7,092 nucleotides of DNA from positions 1-7,092 of the forward strand of contig CAMBWJ010000089.1 of the NCBI GenBank assembly GCA_945871545.1, given 5' to 3'. Under the pieces are notes generated by a model. It was given only the letters and a program-made list of their open reading frames with translations, was not told the DNA's origin and did no database searches. Source of the stretch: an uncultured Clostridia bacterium (GTDB lineage: Bacteria > Bacillota_A > Clostridia > Christensenellales > Aristaeellaceae). The first letter of the stretch is position 1; each line of letters opens with the position of its first letter. Shown here piece after piece: positions 1 through 6,154 of this stretch. The position numbers and the translations under genes are program-made.

Positions 1-221
1 TCGCCCAGCAGCGGCGCGACGGCGCTCCAGCTCTGTTCCAGCCCGTCCGCGTCCAGCACCGCCGCCATGTTCTCGTCAAAGCGCGCAGCCACCGCAGCGA
101 AGTCCCCCGCCAGCAGCGCGTCGCAGTCCGCCTCCGCCTGTGCCTTCAGATCGCTCTCCGCAAGGGCAAACCCAGTCGCCAGCAGCGTAAGCGCCAGCAG
201 CATCGCAATCATTTTCCGCAT
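1..221 (-). CDS. Secreted DUF3887-like protein, N-terminal part (runs off the window)
   Basis: The first 73 codons are visible and the rest lies beyond position 1. The protein begins MRKMIAMLLALTLLATGFALA, a typical Sec signal peptide with a short basic start, a Leu/Ala-rich core and an A-L-A cleavage site near residue 21. There is no lipobox cysteine, so it is probably released or wall-associated rather than a lipoprotein. The following residues (about 25-73), with a DALLAGDFAAV segment, a Phe-Asp pair, a Met-Ala-Ala stretch and a Trp before a Leu-Leu-Gly end, resemble the DUF3887 fold, which often precedes an alpha/beta-hydrolase domain. Whether a hydrolase follows cannot be seen. The start at 221 is chosen because GGGAGGG (229-235 on the complement) lies 7 nt upstream; a second in-frame Met is three codons later. 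It has its own promoter at 255-283. The family assignment is from pattern memory only; the function is unknown. Confidence 0.7.
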   Translation of the reverse strand, partial: MRKMIAMLLALTLLATGFALAESDLKAQAEADCDALLAGDFAAVAARFDENMAAVLDADGLEQSWSAVAPLLG

Positions 222-254
222 ACATTTTCCCTCCCTCGGGTTGTTTCTGCGTTC

Positions 255-283
255 AGTATAGTCCCTTCAACCGCATCCTGCAA
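255..283 (-). promoter_or_regulatory. Promoter of the secreted-protein gene
   Basis: On the minus strand a -10 element TATACT (255-260; five of six consensus bases) lies 17 bp from a weak -35 element TTGCAG (278-283). It points to the gene starting at 221. Transcription would start near 248, giving a leader of about 27 nt. It lies just downstream of the end of the six-gene operon, so this gene can be expressed independently of it. Confidence 0.55.
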
Positions 284-322
284 GTACCGCTGCACCAAAA
301 CCGCAGAAATGCGCCCGGATTG

Positions 323-1087
323 TCAGCGGCCCCGCATCAGCTCGTACATCATGATCCCAGCGGCCACCGCCGCGTTCAGCGACTCCGCGCCGCCGCGCAT
401 GGGCAGCTTCACCCGGCAGTCCGCTGCTTCGCGCACCGCGTCGGAGATGCCCCGCGCCTCGTTGCCGATGACCAGCACGAATCGCTCCCCCGCATCCGGC
501 CGGGCGTAGAAGTCCGCGCCGCTTAAATCCGACGCAAACACCCGATAGCCCCGCTCCCGCAGCGCAATCAGGCTCTCCGCCAGCTCCGGCGCGTGGCAGA
601 AGGGCACGCGGAAGCCGGAGCCCATGGCCGCGCGCTGCACCTTGGGCGACAGCGGATCCGCACCGCCCGCGCCCAGCAGCAGCGCCTGAAAGCCCGCCGC
701 GTCCGCCGTGCGCCAGATGGTGCCCAGGTTGCCCGGGTCCTGCACGCCGTCCAGCGCAACAATGCGCTCCGGCAGCTTCTCCAGCGCCACCGGCTCCGGC
801 AACTCGAAGGCCGCGCACACGCCCTGGGGCGTGCGGGTGTCGCAGATCGTCTCCAGCAGGCTGCGGGTCACGATGAAGCCCCGCGCGCCGCCGCAGATCT
901 CCTGCGCGAAGTCCGCGTGGTCCTCCTCCGCCGCCAGCTCCCGAAGCTTCAGACCGCAGCCCAGGGCCTCACGGATCATCACCTCGCCCTCCACCAGGAA
1001 CAGGCCCGCTTCACGCCGCGCCTTTGCGTCCTTCAGAGATCGCAGGCGCTGCACCGCCGGATTCTTCGCGCTGGTGATTCTGTCCAT
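323..1087 (-). CDS. TrmH/SpoU-family RNA 2'-O-ribose methyltransferase
   Basis: A 254-residue SPOUT-class enzyme predicted to transfer a methyl group from S-adenosylmethionine to a ribose 2'-OH of RNA, most likely rRNA. Residues 1-97 match the SpoU substrate-binding domain (SAKNPAVQRLRSLKD near the start, then LFLVEGEVMIREAL at 29-42). The C-terminal domain has all three SpoU motifs: motif 1 with N120 and R126 (PGNLGTIWRTADAAGF), motif 2 at 203-214 (VLVIGNEARGIS, E210) and motif 3 at 226-250 with SLN at 236-238 preceded by LPM. The knotted fold is therefore complete. The start at 1087 has GGAGGAGG 8 nt upstream; extending to 1195 would add 36 unrelated residues. Length and layout resemble Bacillus YsgA/RlmP (23S rRNA Gm2553) and RlmB-like proteins, but the target nucleotide cannot be read from sequence, so no symbol is given. 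It is the last gene of the operon, and its first 77 nt overlap the end of comF. Confidence 0.92.
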   Translation of the reverse strand: MDRITSAKNPAVQRLRSLKDAKARREAGLFLVEGEVMIREALGCGLKLRELAAEEDHADFAQEICGGARGFIVTRSLLETICDTRTPQGVCAAFELPEPVALEKLPERIVALDGVQDPGNLGTIWRTADAAGFQALLLGAGGADPLSPKVQRAAMGSGFRVPFCHAPELAESLIALRERGYRVFASDLSGADFYARPDAGERFVLVIGNEARGISDAVREAADCRVKLPMRGGAESLNAAVAAGIMMYELMRGR

Positions 1088-1781
1088 GCTTGCTTCCTCC
1101 TCCCAATGTGTAGGCCGCGAAGTAGACCTTCGCCGCGCCGGCCTCCAGCAGCGCCTCCGCACAGTTCCGCGCGGTGGAGCCGGTGGTAAATACATCGTCG
1201 ATCAACAGGATTTTTGCGCCCTTGACGCGCTCCCGCCACTCAGGCCGCACTGCGAAGCCGCCCTTCAGGTTGTGCTCCCGCGCCTTGCCCGAGAGCCGCG
1301 CCTGCTGGGGCGCGTTGCGGGTGCGCATCAGCACGTCGCCGTATTCCAGCCCCATCTCCCCTGCCACGCCCCGGGCCAGCAGCTCCGCGTGGTTCACGCC
1401 GCGCTTGCGCAGCCGTTTGGGATGCATGGGCACGCAGGTGATGAGCACATTATCCCCGATGCGCAGCAGCTTCGCCGCACGGGCAAGCTCCACGCTCATG
1501 CGTTCCGCAAGCACGCCAACGCCCGTGTACTTGAGCCGGCGCACCAGACCGCCCGCAGGGCCGCCGTAGGGATGGGCGAAGGCCGCGCCGCTCAGGTGCA
1601 AATCGGGATTGACCTCCCGCACGCCCAGCCAGCGCTGCGCCAGCTCCTCCCGGCAATCCTCGCAGAGATCGTCCCGGTCGCAGCCGAGCATGCTGCCGCA
1701 GCCCATGCAGGTCGCGCGCCGGGGCCAGAGCAGCTCCACGAGGAAGTCCCGCGCCCGGCGGAGCATCTCCGCGAACCTCAT
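1011..1781 (-). CDS. comF: ComF family protein (phosphoribosyltransferase-like)
   Basis: A 256-residue ComF/GntX-type cytoplasmic protein. The family is required for DNA uptake in transformable bacteria and has been linked to handling incoming single-stranded DNA with helicases, but is widespread in species not known to be competent. The N-terminus carries a zinc-finger-like set of cysteines (C25, C28, C40, C43, with an extra C34). Then come the family landmarks RRLKYTG (81-87), VPMHPKRLRKRGVNHAELLARG (117-138) and the PRPP-binding motif ILLIDDVFTTGST (191-203). The start ATG overlaps the recD2 stop (ATGA, 1778-1781), so it is probably translated by coupling. The last 25 or so residues (from about 232, a hydrophilic Gly/Ala/Glu-rich tail) have no obvious counterpart in the family and are encoded by DNA shared with the downstream methyltransferase gene. 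The enzymatic activity, if any, is unknown for the family. Confidence 0.9.
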   Translation of the reverse strand: MRFAEMLRRARDFLVELLWPRRATCMGCGSMLGCDRDDLCEDCREELAQRWLGVREVNPDLHLSGAAFAHPYGGPAGGLVRRLKYTGVGVLAERMSVELARAAKLLRIGDNVLITCVPMHPKRLRKRGVNHAELLARGVAGEMGLEYGDVLMRTRNAPQQARLSGKAREHNLKGGFAVRPEWRERVKGAKILLIDDVFTTGSTARNCAEALLEAGAAKVYFAAYTLGGGSKHGQNHQREESGGAAPAISEGRKGAA

Positions 1782-3982
1782 GCCCTGCCTCCGTCCAGCG
1801 CCTGAAGCCGCTGCTTCAGCGCGCTGTACCGGCGCACGATGCGGTTGTTGTCCACCATCTGCCGCATGCAGAGCTCCCGGCCCACCACCACCACCAGGCG
1901 GCGCGCGCGGGTCACGGCGGTGTAGAGCAGGTTGCGGGTCATCAGCATCTGCGGCCCGGAGATCAGCGGCAGCACCACCGCGTCGAACTCGCTGCCCTGG
2001 CTCTTGTGCACCGAGATGCAGTAGGACAGCTCCAGCTCGTCCAGCATGGAATCGTCGTACTCGGCGCGGCGGCCGTCATCGAACTCCACAGTCATCTCCC
2101 GCTCGTTGCGGCTGAGGGACACGATGTAGCCGATGTCGCCGTTGAACACGCCCTCGCCATGCTCGCTGCCGCGCGTCCACTCCAGGTCGTAGTTGTTGCG
2201 GATCTGCATCACCTTGTCGCCCAGGCGGAAGCTGCAATCGCCACGGGTCAGCTCCGGCTTGTCGCGCCCCGGCGGATTCAGCGCCGCCTGCAGCGCCGCG
2301 TTCAGCGCGTGCACGCCCAAGCCGCCCTTCTTCATCGGAGCCATCACCTGGATGCCCCGCAGGCTGTCCACGCCCAGGTACTTGGGAAGCCGGGTTTTCA
2401 CCAGCGCCACCACCGACTCCGCCGCCTGGGCCGCGCTCTCGCGCCGTTCCAGAAAGAAGTCGCTGTCCCGGTTCTGGATCAGCGGATACTCGCCGCGGTT
2501 GATGCGGTGGGCGTTGACGATGATGCGGCTCTCCTGGCCCTGGCGGAAGATCTGATCCAGCCGCGCCACCGGAAGCGCACCGGAGGCGATCAGGTCCCGC
2601 AGCACGTTGCCCGCGCCCACGGAGGGCAGCTGGTCGGCGTCGCCCACCAGGATCAGCTTCGTGCCGGGGCGCAGCGCCTGCAAGAGGCTGCGCATCAGGA
2701 AGATATCCACCATGGACATCTCGTCCACAATCACCACGTCCGCCTTGATGGGATCGTCCGCGTCCTTCTGGAAGCCATCGATGTCCCCGCTGTACTCCAG
2801 CAGGCGGTGAATGGTGCGCGCGGGACGGCCCGTGGCCTCGGACATGCGCTTGGCCGCGCGTCCCGTGGGCGCGCACAGCTCCACCTCCCCGCGCCCGTCC
2901 AGCAGGCGCAGGATGCAGTTGATGGACGTGGTCTTGCCGGTGCCGGGGCCGCCGGTGATCACCGTGAGCCCGCCGGTCGCCGCCGCGATCACCGCCCGCC
3001 GCTGGGCCTCGCAGAGCTGCACGCCCTCCTCGCTTTCGTACAGGCGAATCTGCTCTTCCGCCTCCTCCGCATCCATGCGCACGCGGCTGTGGAAGTTGCG
3101 CAGGTCGATCAGCAGCTCCGCGGTCTCGCGCTCCACCTTCAGAAGCTTCGGCAGGTACACCGCGCGCTCGCCGTCCACGTCCTCCTCCGCAAGCTTGCCC
3201 TCCATCAGCAGGCTGCGCACCGTGTGCTCCGCGACCTCCGCTTGAACGCCCAGCACCTCGGCTGCGCGGTTCACCAGCGCGTCCATGGGCAGGTACATGT
3301 GGCCCATGGAATTGACGGCCTCGGAGAGCACGTACTGCACGCCGCTGACCAGCCGCGCAGGATGCTCCGGCGTGAAGCCCATATCCCGTGCAATCGCGTC
3401 CGCCGTCTGGAAGCCCACGCCGTCGATCTCGTCCGCCAGGCGGTAGGGATTCTTCCGCAGCACCGCTTCACTCTGATCGCCGTAGGCCTTGTACACCTTC
3501 ATCGAGAGCGCCGGACTCAGCCCCGCGCCCTGCAAAAAGATCAGCGTGGTGCGCATGCCGTTCTGTTCGGCGAAGGATTCGGCGATGGTCGCGGCCTTCT
3601 TCGGCCCGATGCCGGGGATTTCGGTCAGGCGGTGGGGCTGACTCTCCAGCACGTCCAGCGCGTTCACGCCGAAGTGCTTCACGATCAGCTTCGCCGTCGC
3701 AGGCCCCACGCCCCTGACCAGGCCCGACGCGAGGTACTTCTCCACGCCGCTCTTGGTTTCCGGGCGCAGCAGCTCATAGGAATTGACCTTGATCTGCTCA
3801 CCGTAGTCCCGGTGCTCCACCAGCTCGCCGTCGAGAATCGCATGCTCCCCGGCGTTCAGGAACGGCAAGACGCCCACGGCGCTGATGCGCCCCGAGCCCT
3901 CCACATTGAAGGAGATGACCGTCCAGCCGTTTGTATCGTTGCGGAATACGATCTCCTCCACCGTTCCCTCAAACTTTGACAT
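1778..3982 (-). CDS. recD2: RecD2 family ATP-dependent 5'-3' DNA helicase
   Basis: A 734-residue superfamily 1B helicase of the RecD2 (YrrC) type, which unwinds DNA 5' to 3' and acts in repair and replication-fork maintenance without RecBC. Order of parts: N-terminal OB-like region (1-75), two helix-hairpin-helix segments (GLVRGVGPATAKLI near 87-100; EIPGIGPKKAATI near 121-133), then the helicase core. Core motifs are Walker A GGPGTGKTT (344-352), APTGRAAKR (371-379), Walker B VDEMSMVD (419-426), GDADQLPSVGAG (447-458), a UvrD-like C-terminal part with SVHKSQGSEFD (657-667) and LLYTAVTRARR (685-695). All motifs are intact. The start is set at ATG 3982, with GGAAGG 5 nt upstream; a GTG at 3988 would add two residues but overlaps that ribosome binding site. 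It overlaps the methyltransferase gene upstream by 14 nt and comF downstream by 4 nt. Length is close to the usual 730-800. Confidence 0.97.
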   Translation of the reverse strand: MSKFEGTVEEIVFRNDTNGWTVISFNVEGSGRISAVGVLPFLNAGEHAILDGELVEHRDYGEQIKVNSYELLRPETKSGVEKYLASGLVRGVGPATAKLIVKHFGVNALDVLESQPHRLTEIPGIGPKKAATIAESFAEQNGMRTTLIFLQGAGLSPALSMKVYKAYGDQSEAVLRKNPYRLADEIDGVGFQTADAIARDMGFTPEHPARLVSGVQYVLSEAVNSMGHMYLPMDALVNRAAEVLGVQAEVAEHTVRSLLMEGKLAEEDVDGERAVYLPKLLKVERETAELLIDLRNFHSRVRMDAEEAEEQIRLYESEEGVQLCEAQRRAVIAAATGGLTVITGGPGTGKTTSINCILRLLDGRGEVELCAPTGRAAKRMSEATGRPARTIHRLLEYSGDIDGFQKDADDPIKADVVIVDEMSMVDIFLMRSLLQALRPGTKLILVGDADQLPSVGAGNVLRDLIASGALPVARLDQIFRQGQESRIIVNAHRINRGEYPLIQNRDSDFFLERRESAAQAAESVVALVKTRLPKYLGVDSLRGIQVMAPMKKGGLGVHALNAALQAALNPPGRDKPELTRGDCSFRLGDKVMQIRNNYDLEWTRGSEHGEGVFNGDIGYIVSLSRNEREMTVEFDDGRRAEYDDSMLDELELSYCISVHKSQGSEFDAVVLPLISGPQMLMTRNLLYTAVTRARRLVVVVGRELCMRQMVDNNRIVRRYSALKQRLQALDGGRA

Positions 3983-4436
3983 GCGCACCTTCCAGTTCCA
4001 GCAGGTATTTCTTTACATCCAGTCCCCCCGCATAGCCCGTGAGCCGACCGTCCGCGCCCAGCACACGGTGGCAGGGCACGAGGATAGGCAGGGGATTTAC
4101 ATGGTTCGCCATGCCCACCGCCCGGCAGGCCCTGGGCCGTCCGATCTGCGCCGCAAGCGAAGCGTAAGAACGTGTCTCCCCGTAGGGAATCGTGCGCAGG
4201 GCTTCCCAGACCTCCATTTGAAAGGGCGTTCCATGCATGGAAAGCGGAACGGAGAACGCCGTTCTCCGCCCCGCAAAGTATTCCTCCAGCTCGCGCTCGG
4301 CCTGCAAGAGCACCGGCGCAGCGTCCATCTCCTCCCCCGCGGCGGCAAAGCGCAGCGCGCACAGACCGTCCCCGTCTGCGCACAGCTTTAGCCTTCCGAT
4401 GGGCGATTCGATGTGACGAACAAGCTCAATCTGCAT
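3969..4436 (-). CDS. ogt: Methylated-DNA--[protein]-cysteine S-methyltransferase (O6-alkylguanine repair)
   Basis: A 155-residue Ogt/AGT-type suicide repair protein that moves the alkyl group from O6-alkylguanine (and O4-alkylthymine) in DNA to its own cysteine. The active site PCHR is at 121-124 (acceptor C122), within the conserved context ANHVNPLPILVPCHRV. Also present are PFQMEVWEAL (71-80), IPYGETRSYASLA (83-95), the Arg-finger region RAVGMANH (105-112) and the C-terminal GYAGGLDVKKYLLELE. The N-terminal domain is short, as in Ogt rather than Ada; no Ada regulatory domain is fused. The gene starts inside the last codons of coaX (11-nt overlap) and has no convincing Shine-Dalgarno sequence, so translation is likely coupled to coaX. 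The start at 4436 fits the family's usual N-terminus (IESPIGRLKL). The symbol follows domain architecture; some annotators would use adaB or mgt. Confidence 0.96.
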   Translation of the reverse strand: MQIELVRHIESPIGRLKLCADGDGLCALRFAAAGEEMDAAPVLLQAERELEEYFAGRRTAFSVPLSMHGTPFQMEVWEALRTIPYGETRSYASLAAQIGRPRACRAVGMANHVNPLPILVPCHRVLGADGRLTGYAGGLDVKKYLLELEGAHVKV

Positions 4437-5196
4437 TTTTCTGATGAATCAGGCACAGACCCTTCAGCGTCAGCAGGCCGTCCATGACGTCGATCACATT
4501 GGACTCCCCGGCCACCAGCACCGCAAGGCCGCCCGTGGCGATCACCTTGGCGTTGGGCGCGCCCAGCTCCTTCTTCATGCGGTCGACCAGGTAGTTGATC
4601 TGGCCGATGTAGCCGTAGACGATGCCCGCCTGCATGTTGGTCACGGTGTTGCGCCCGATGACGCTCTCCGGCTTGACCAGCTCGAAGCGGGGCAGCTTTG
4701 CGGCGCGCTCGGTCAGCGCCTCCGCCGCCAGCTTCAAACCCGGGCAGATCGCACCGCCCAAGAACTCGCCCTTTTCGGAGATCACGCCGAAGGACGTGGC
4801 CGTGCCGAAGTCGATGGTGATGCAGGGCCCGCCGTAGAGCTCGTAGGCGGCCACGGCGTTGGCGATGCGGTCGGAGCCCAGCTCGCGCGGGTTCTCATAC
4901 TTGATGTTGATGCCCGTCTTGATGCCGGGGCCGATGATGCGCGGCTCCTGCTTGAAGTAGGTTCGGCACATGTGCTCGATGGTGAAGTTGATCTGCGGCA
5001 CCACGGAAGAAATCATGATGCCGTCCACCTGCTCGGGCGAGATGTGCTTGTGCGCAAACAGGTTCATCAGCAGGATGCCGTATTCATCGGAGGACATGTT
5101 GCGGTCGGTGGACACGCGCCAGTACTGCACCATCTCCATGCCCTCGAAGAGCGCCGTCTTGATGTTGGTATTTCCGATGTCCAGGGTGAGTATCAT
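4426..5196 (-). CDS. coaX: Type III pantothenate kinase
   Basis: A complete 256-residue CoaX, which phosphorylates pantothenate with ATP (and a monovalent cation) to 4'-phosphopantothenate, the committed step of coenzyme A synthesis. Type III kinases belong to the acetate/sugar kinase fold and are not inhibited by CoA. Visible motifs are the phosphate-binding DIGNTNIK (6-13), the pantothenate-binding ELGSDR (105-110, with the likely catalytic base D109), DFGTATSF (129-136), GGAICPG (147-153) and the late TGG (221-223). The start at 5196 follows AAGGAG, which is formed by the last codons of the transporter gene upstream, 6 nt away. Being next to an ECF S component suggests that the vitamin is taken up and trapped by phosphorylation. 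Downstream it overlaps ogt by 11 nt. Confidence 0.97.
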   Translation of the reverse strand: MILTLDIGNTNIKTALFEGMEMVQYWRVSTDRNMSSDEYGILLMNLFAHKHISPEQVDGIMISSVVPQINFTIEHMCRTYFKQEPRIIGPGIKTGINIKYENPRELGSDRIANAVAAYELYGGPCITIDFGTATSFGVISEKGEFLGGAICPGLKLAAEALTERAAKLPRFELVKPESVIGRNTVTNMQAGIVYGYIGQINYLVDRMKKELGAPNAKVIATGGLAVLVAGESNVIDVMDGLLTLKGLCLIHQKNAD

Positions 5197-5202
5197 GGGG
5201 AG

Positions 5203-5802
5203 TTACTCCTTTGAGAACGATTCGTGTTTCATCTTGCGAAGCGCCAGCACCACGGGCGTGGTGATCAGGGCGTTGGCCACGGCCTCCAGCGAGCCTGCGA
5301 TCAGGCCGGTGCCGCCGATGAGCGTCAGCACCTTTTCGGAATTGATGCCCATGATCACATAGAACAGCAGCATGAGGCCGAGGTAGAAGATCGTATTGGT
5401 CAGGGAGCCCGCGACGGCGGAGGCAGTGATGGCCAGCTTGTCCTTGCCGCGGCTGCTGACCGCCTTATGCACGCACCAGGCGATCACCGGCACCAGAAGG
5501 CGCGGCACATAGCACATCAGCGCCGCCAGAACGGGATTCGCCGCCACCAGCGCGCCCGCCAGTGCGGATGGGGTTCCATAGATGCCGAAGGCGCCCAGGG
5601 CGCTGATGGTACCGAAGCATGCGCCCAGCAAAAGGCCCGTCTTCAGGCCAAGAATCAAGGTTCCGATGACCACCGGCACGGCGAGGATGGAGATGTTGAT
5701 GAAGCCCAGCGGGATCATTCCCACGGGCGTCAAGCCCAGAAGGAAGATCAGTGCGACGAAGAGTGCGGTGATTACGATGCGGAACATCCTGTTGTGGTTC
5801 AT
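5203..5802 (-). CDS. ECF transporter S component, probably pantothenate-specific
   Basis: A 199-residue integral membrane protein with about six hydrophobic segments (roughly 7-27, 31-55, 58-74, 82-112, 122-151 and 160-188) and short charged ends. This is the size and topology of the substrate-binding (S) subunit of energy-coupling factor vitamin transporters. The first helix has an A-x-x-x-A motif (A13, A17), which S components use to dock on the shared EcfT subunit. No EcfA, EcfA' or EcfT is encoded here, so it would rely on a module encoded elsewhere (group II ECF). The substrate cannot be read from the protein. Pantothenate is inferred from coaX lying only 6 nt downstream and would make this PanT-like. 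The start at 5802 has GGAGG 8 nt upstream. It is the first gene of the operon. Confidence 0.85.
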   Translation of the reverse strand: MNHNRMFRIVITALFVALIFLLGLTPVGMIPLGFINISILAVPVVIGTLILGLKTGLLLGACFGTISALGAFGIYGTPSALAGALVAANPVLAALMCYVPRLLVPVIAWCVHKAVSSRGKDKLAITASAVAGSLTNTIFYLGLMLLFYVIMGINSEKVLTLIGGTGLIAGSLEAVANALITTPVVLALRKMKHESFSKE

Positions 5803-5893
5803 TGTGTTTTCCTCCGTTCGAGTTCTTTTTGAGATACCCTACGAATTTCTTGGGACGTATAGGGTTGCCATGTTCGGTTCCGAAGATACCGAC
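5803..5893 (-). promoter_or_regulatory. Untranslated leader of the operon with two hairpins
   Basis: About 90 nt lie between the inferred transcription start (near 5893) and the ATG at 5802. In the RNA sense the 5' end can fold as UCGGU-(A bulge)-UC, a UUCG tetraloop, GA-ACCGA (5874-5892). A second stem pairs ACCC-(UA bulge)-UACG with CGUAGGGU (5836-5865, 12-nt loop). Neither stem is followed by a U-run, so this does not look like a terminator. It matches no riboswitch that I recognise. A 5'-terminal stem may simply stabilise the mRNA. Confidence 0.4.
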
Positions 5894-5899
5894 GCTCCC

Positions 5900-5928
5900 A
5901 TTATAGCACATTTCTCCCATCTTACCAA
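5900..5928 (-). promoter_or_regulatory. Promoter of the ECF-coaX operon
   Basis: On the minus strand there is a perfect -10 box TATAAT (5900-5905) with an extended TGC just upstream, spaced 17 bp from a partial -35 box TTGGTA (5923-5928). The expected start is near 5893. The extended -10 would compensate for the imperfect -35. Confidence 0.8.
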
Positions 5929-6021
5929 TAGATTGCGTAAATTTCTGCTTGCGTTTCGGGGTTTTGCGTCAAGAAAGGGTCAAATCATCGAAAAAAATTC
6001 GCAGATCCGGAAGAATTCCAC
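5929..6021. other. AT-rich spacer between divergent promoters
   Basis: These 93 bp lie between the two -35 boxes. The stretch is much richer in A/T than the genes and has a run of seven A (5991-5997) inside a small CGAA/TTCG palindrome about 20-30 bp upstream of the aroF -35 box, where an UP element or curved DNA could act. A GGAA-GAA-TTCC palindrome (6009-6019) abuts the aroF -35. No open reading frame or operator that I recognise is present. Confidence 0.5.
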
Positions 6022-6051
6022 TTGACAATCCCCTTCCTGTCGTGATAGAAT
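6022..6051 (+). promoter_or_regulatory. Promoter of the aroF leader and aroF
   Basis: A perfect -35 box TTGACA (6022-6027) is followed after 18 bp by the -10 box TAGAAT (6046-6051, five of six consensus bases), preceded by an extended TGA. The start is expected near 6058, giving a leader RNA of about 190 nt up to the intrinsic terminator. Confidence 0.85.
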
Positions 6052-6085
6052 GCAGAAAACATCGATTGCAGGAAGGTATTTACCC

Positions 6086-6154
6086 ATGCGCTTCTTCTCC
6101 CTCAGCTTTGCATTTACCGGCTACTATTACTTTACCAGCTTTGGTACGAAGTAA
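6086..6154 (+). CDS. Phe/Tyr-rich leader peptide of the aroF attenuator
   Basis: A 22-codon reading frame (ATG 6086, TAA 6152-6154) with GGAAGG (6071-6076) 9 nt upstream. It encodes a peptide with Phe at positions 3, 4, 8, 10, 16 and 19 and a Tyr-Tyr-Tyr run at 13-15: nine aromatic residues of 22, and no Trp. It starts MRFFSLSFAF and ends FTSFGTK. Such composition directly downstream of a strong promoter and upstream of a terminator is the hallmark of a regulatory leader peptide, as in enterobacterial pheL. The peptide itself is probably not functional; the ribosome's position on it would be the signal. Low charged tRNA-Phe or tRNA-Tyr would stall the ribosome on these codons. The gene controlled, a DAHP synthase, makes the first intermediate of Phe and Tyr synthesis, which fits. 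Confidence 0.9.
   Translation: MRFFSLSFAFTGYYYFTSFGTK

Larger units (their letters stand above)
323..5928 (-). other. Six-gene operon: ECF S component - coaX - ogt - recD2 - comF - TrmH-family methyltransferase
   Basis: All six genes are on the minus strand. Junctions from the promoter side are +6 nt, 11-nt overlap, 14-nt overlap, 4-nt overlap (ATGA) and 77-nt overlap. No terminator or long gap interrupts them, so a single transcript from the 5900-5928 promoter is the simplest reading. Internal promoters cannot be excluded by eye. Confidence 0.75.

Noticed and set aside
295..316. Possible terminator after the methyltransferase gene
   Set aside because: On the minus strand the stem is only CGCA/TGCG with a TTTC loop followed by G and four T. 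It is too weak to call an intrinsic terminator.
2006..3979. 657-codon open frame on the plus strand opposite recD2
   Set aside because: It is a mirror of a GC-rich gene: the product is rich in His, Ala, Arg and Gln with no recognisable motif, while the minus strand encodes an intact RecD2 helicase.
3983..3988. GTG start for recD2 at 3988
   Set aside because: It would add only Met-Arg and lies on top of the GGAAGG that is well spaced for the ATG at 3982.
4444..5214. 256-codon plus-strand open frame opposite coaX
   Set aside because: No ribosome binding site or motif; it has the same length as, and lies opposite to, a fully motif-complete CoaX.
5465..5920. 151-codon minus-strand frame spanning the operon leader and transporter start
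   Set aside because: It is out of frame with the transporter, covers the untranslated leader, and has no family resemblance or ribosome binding site.
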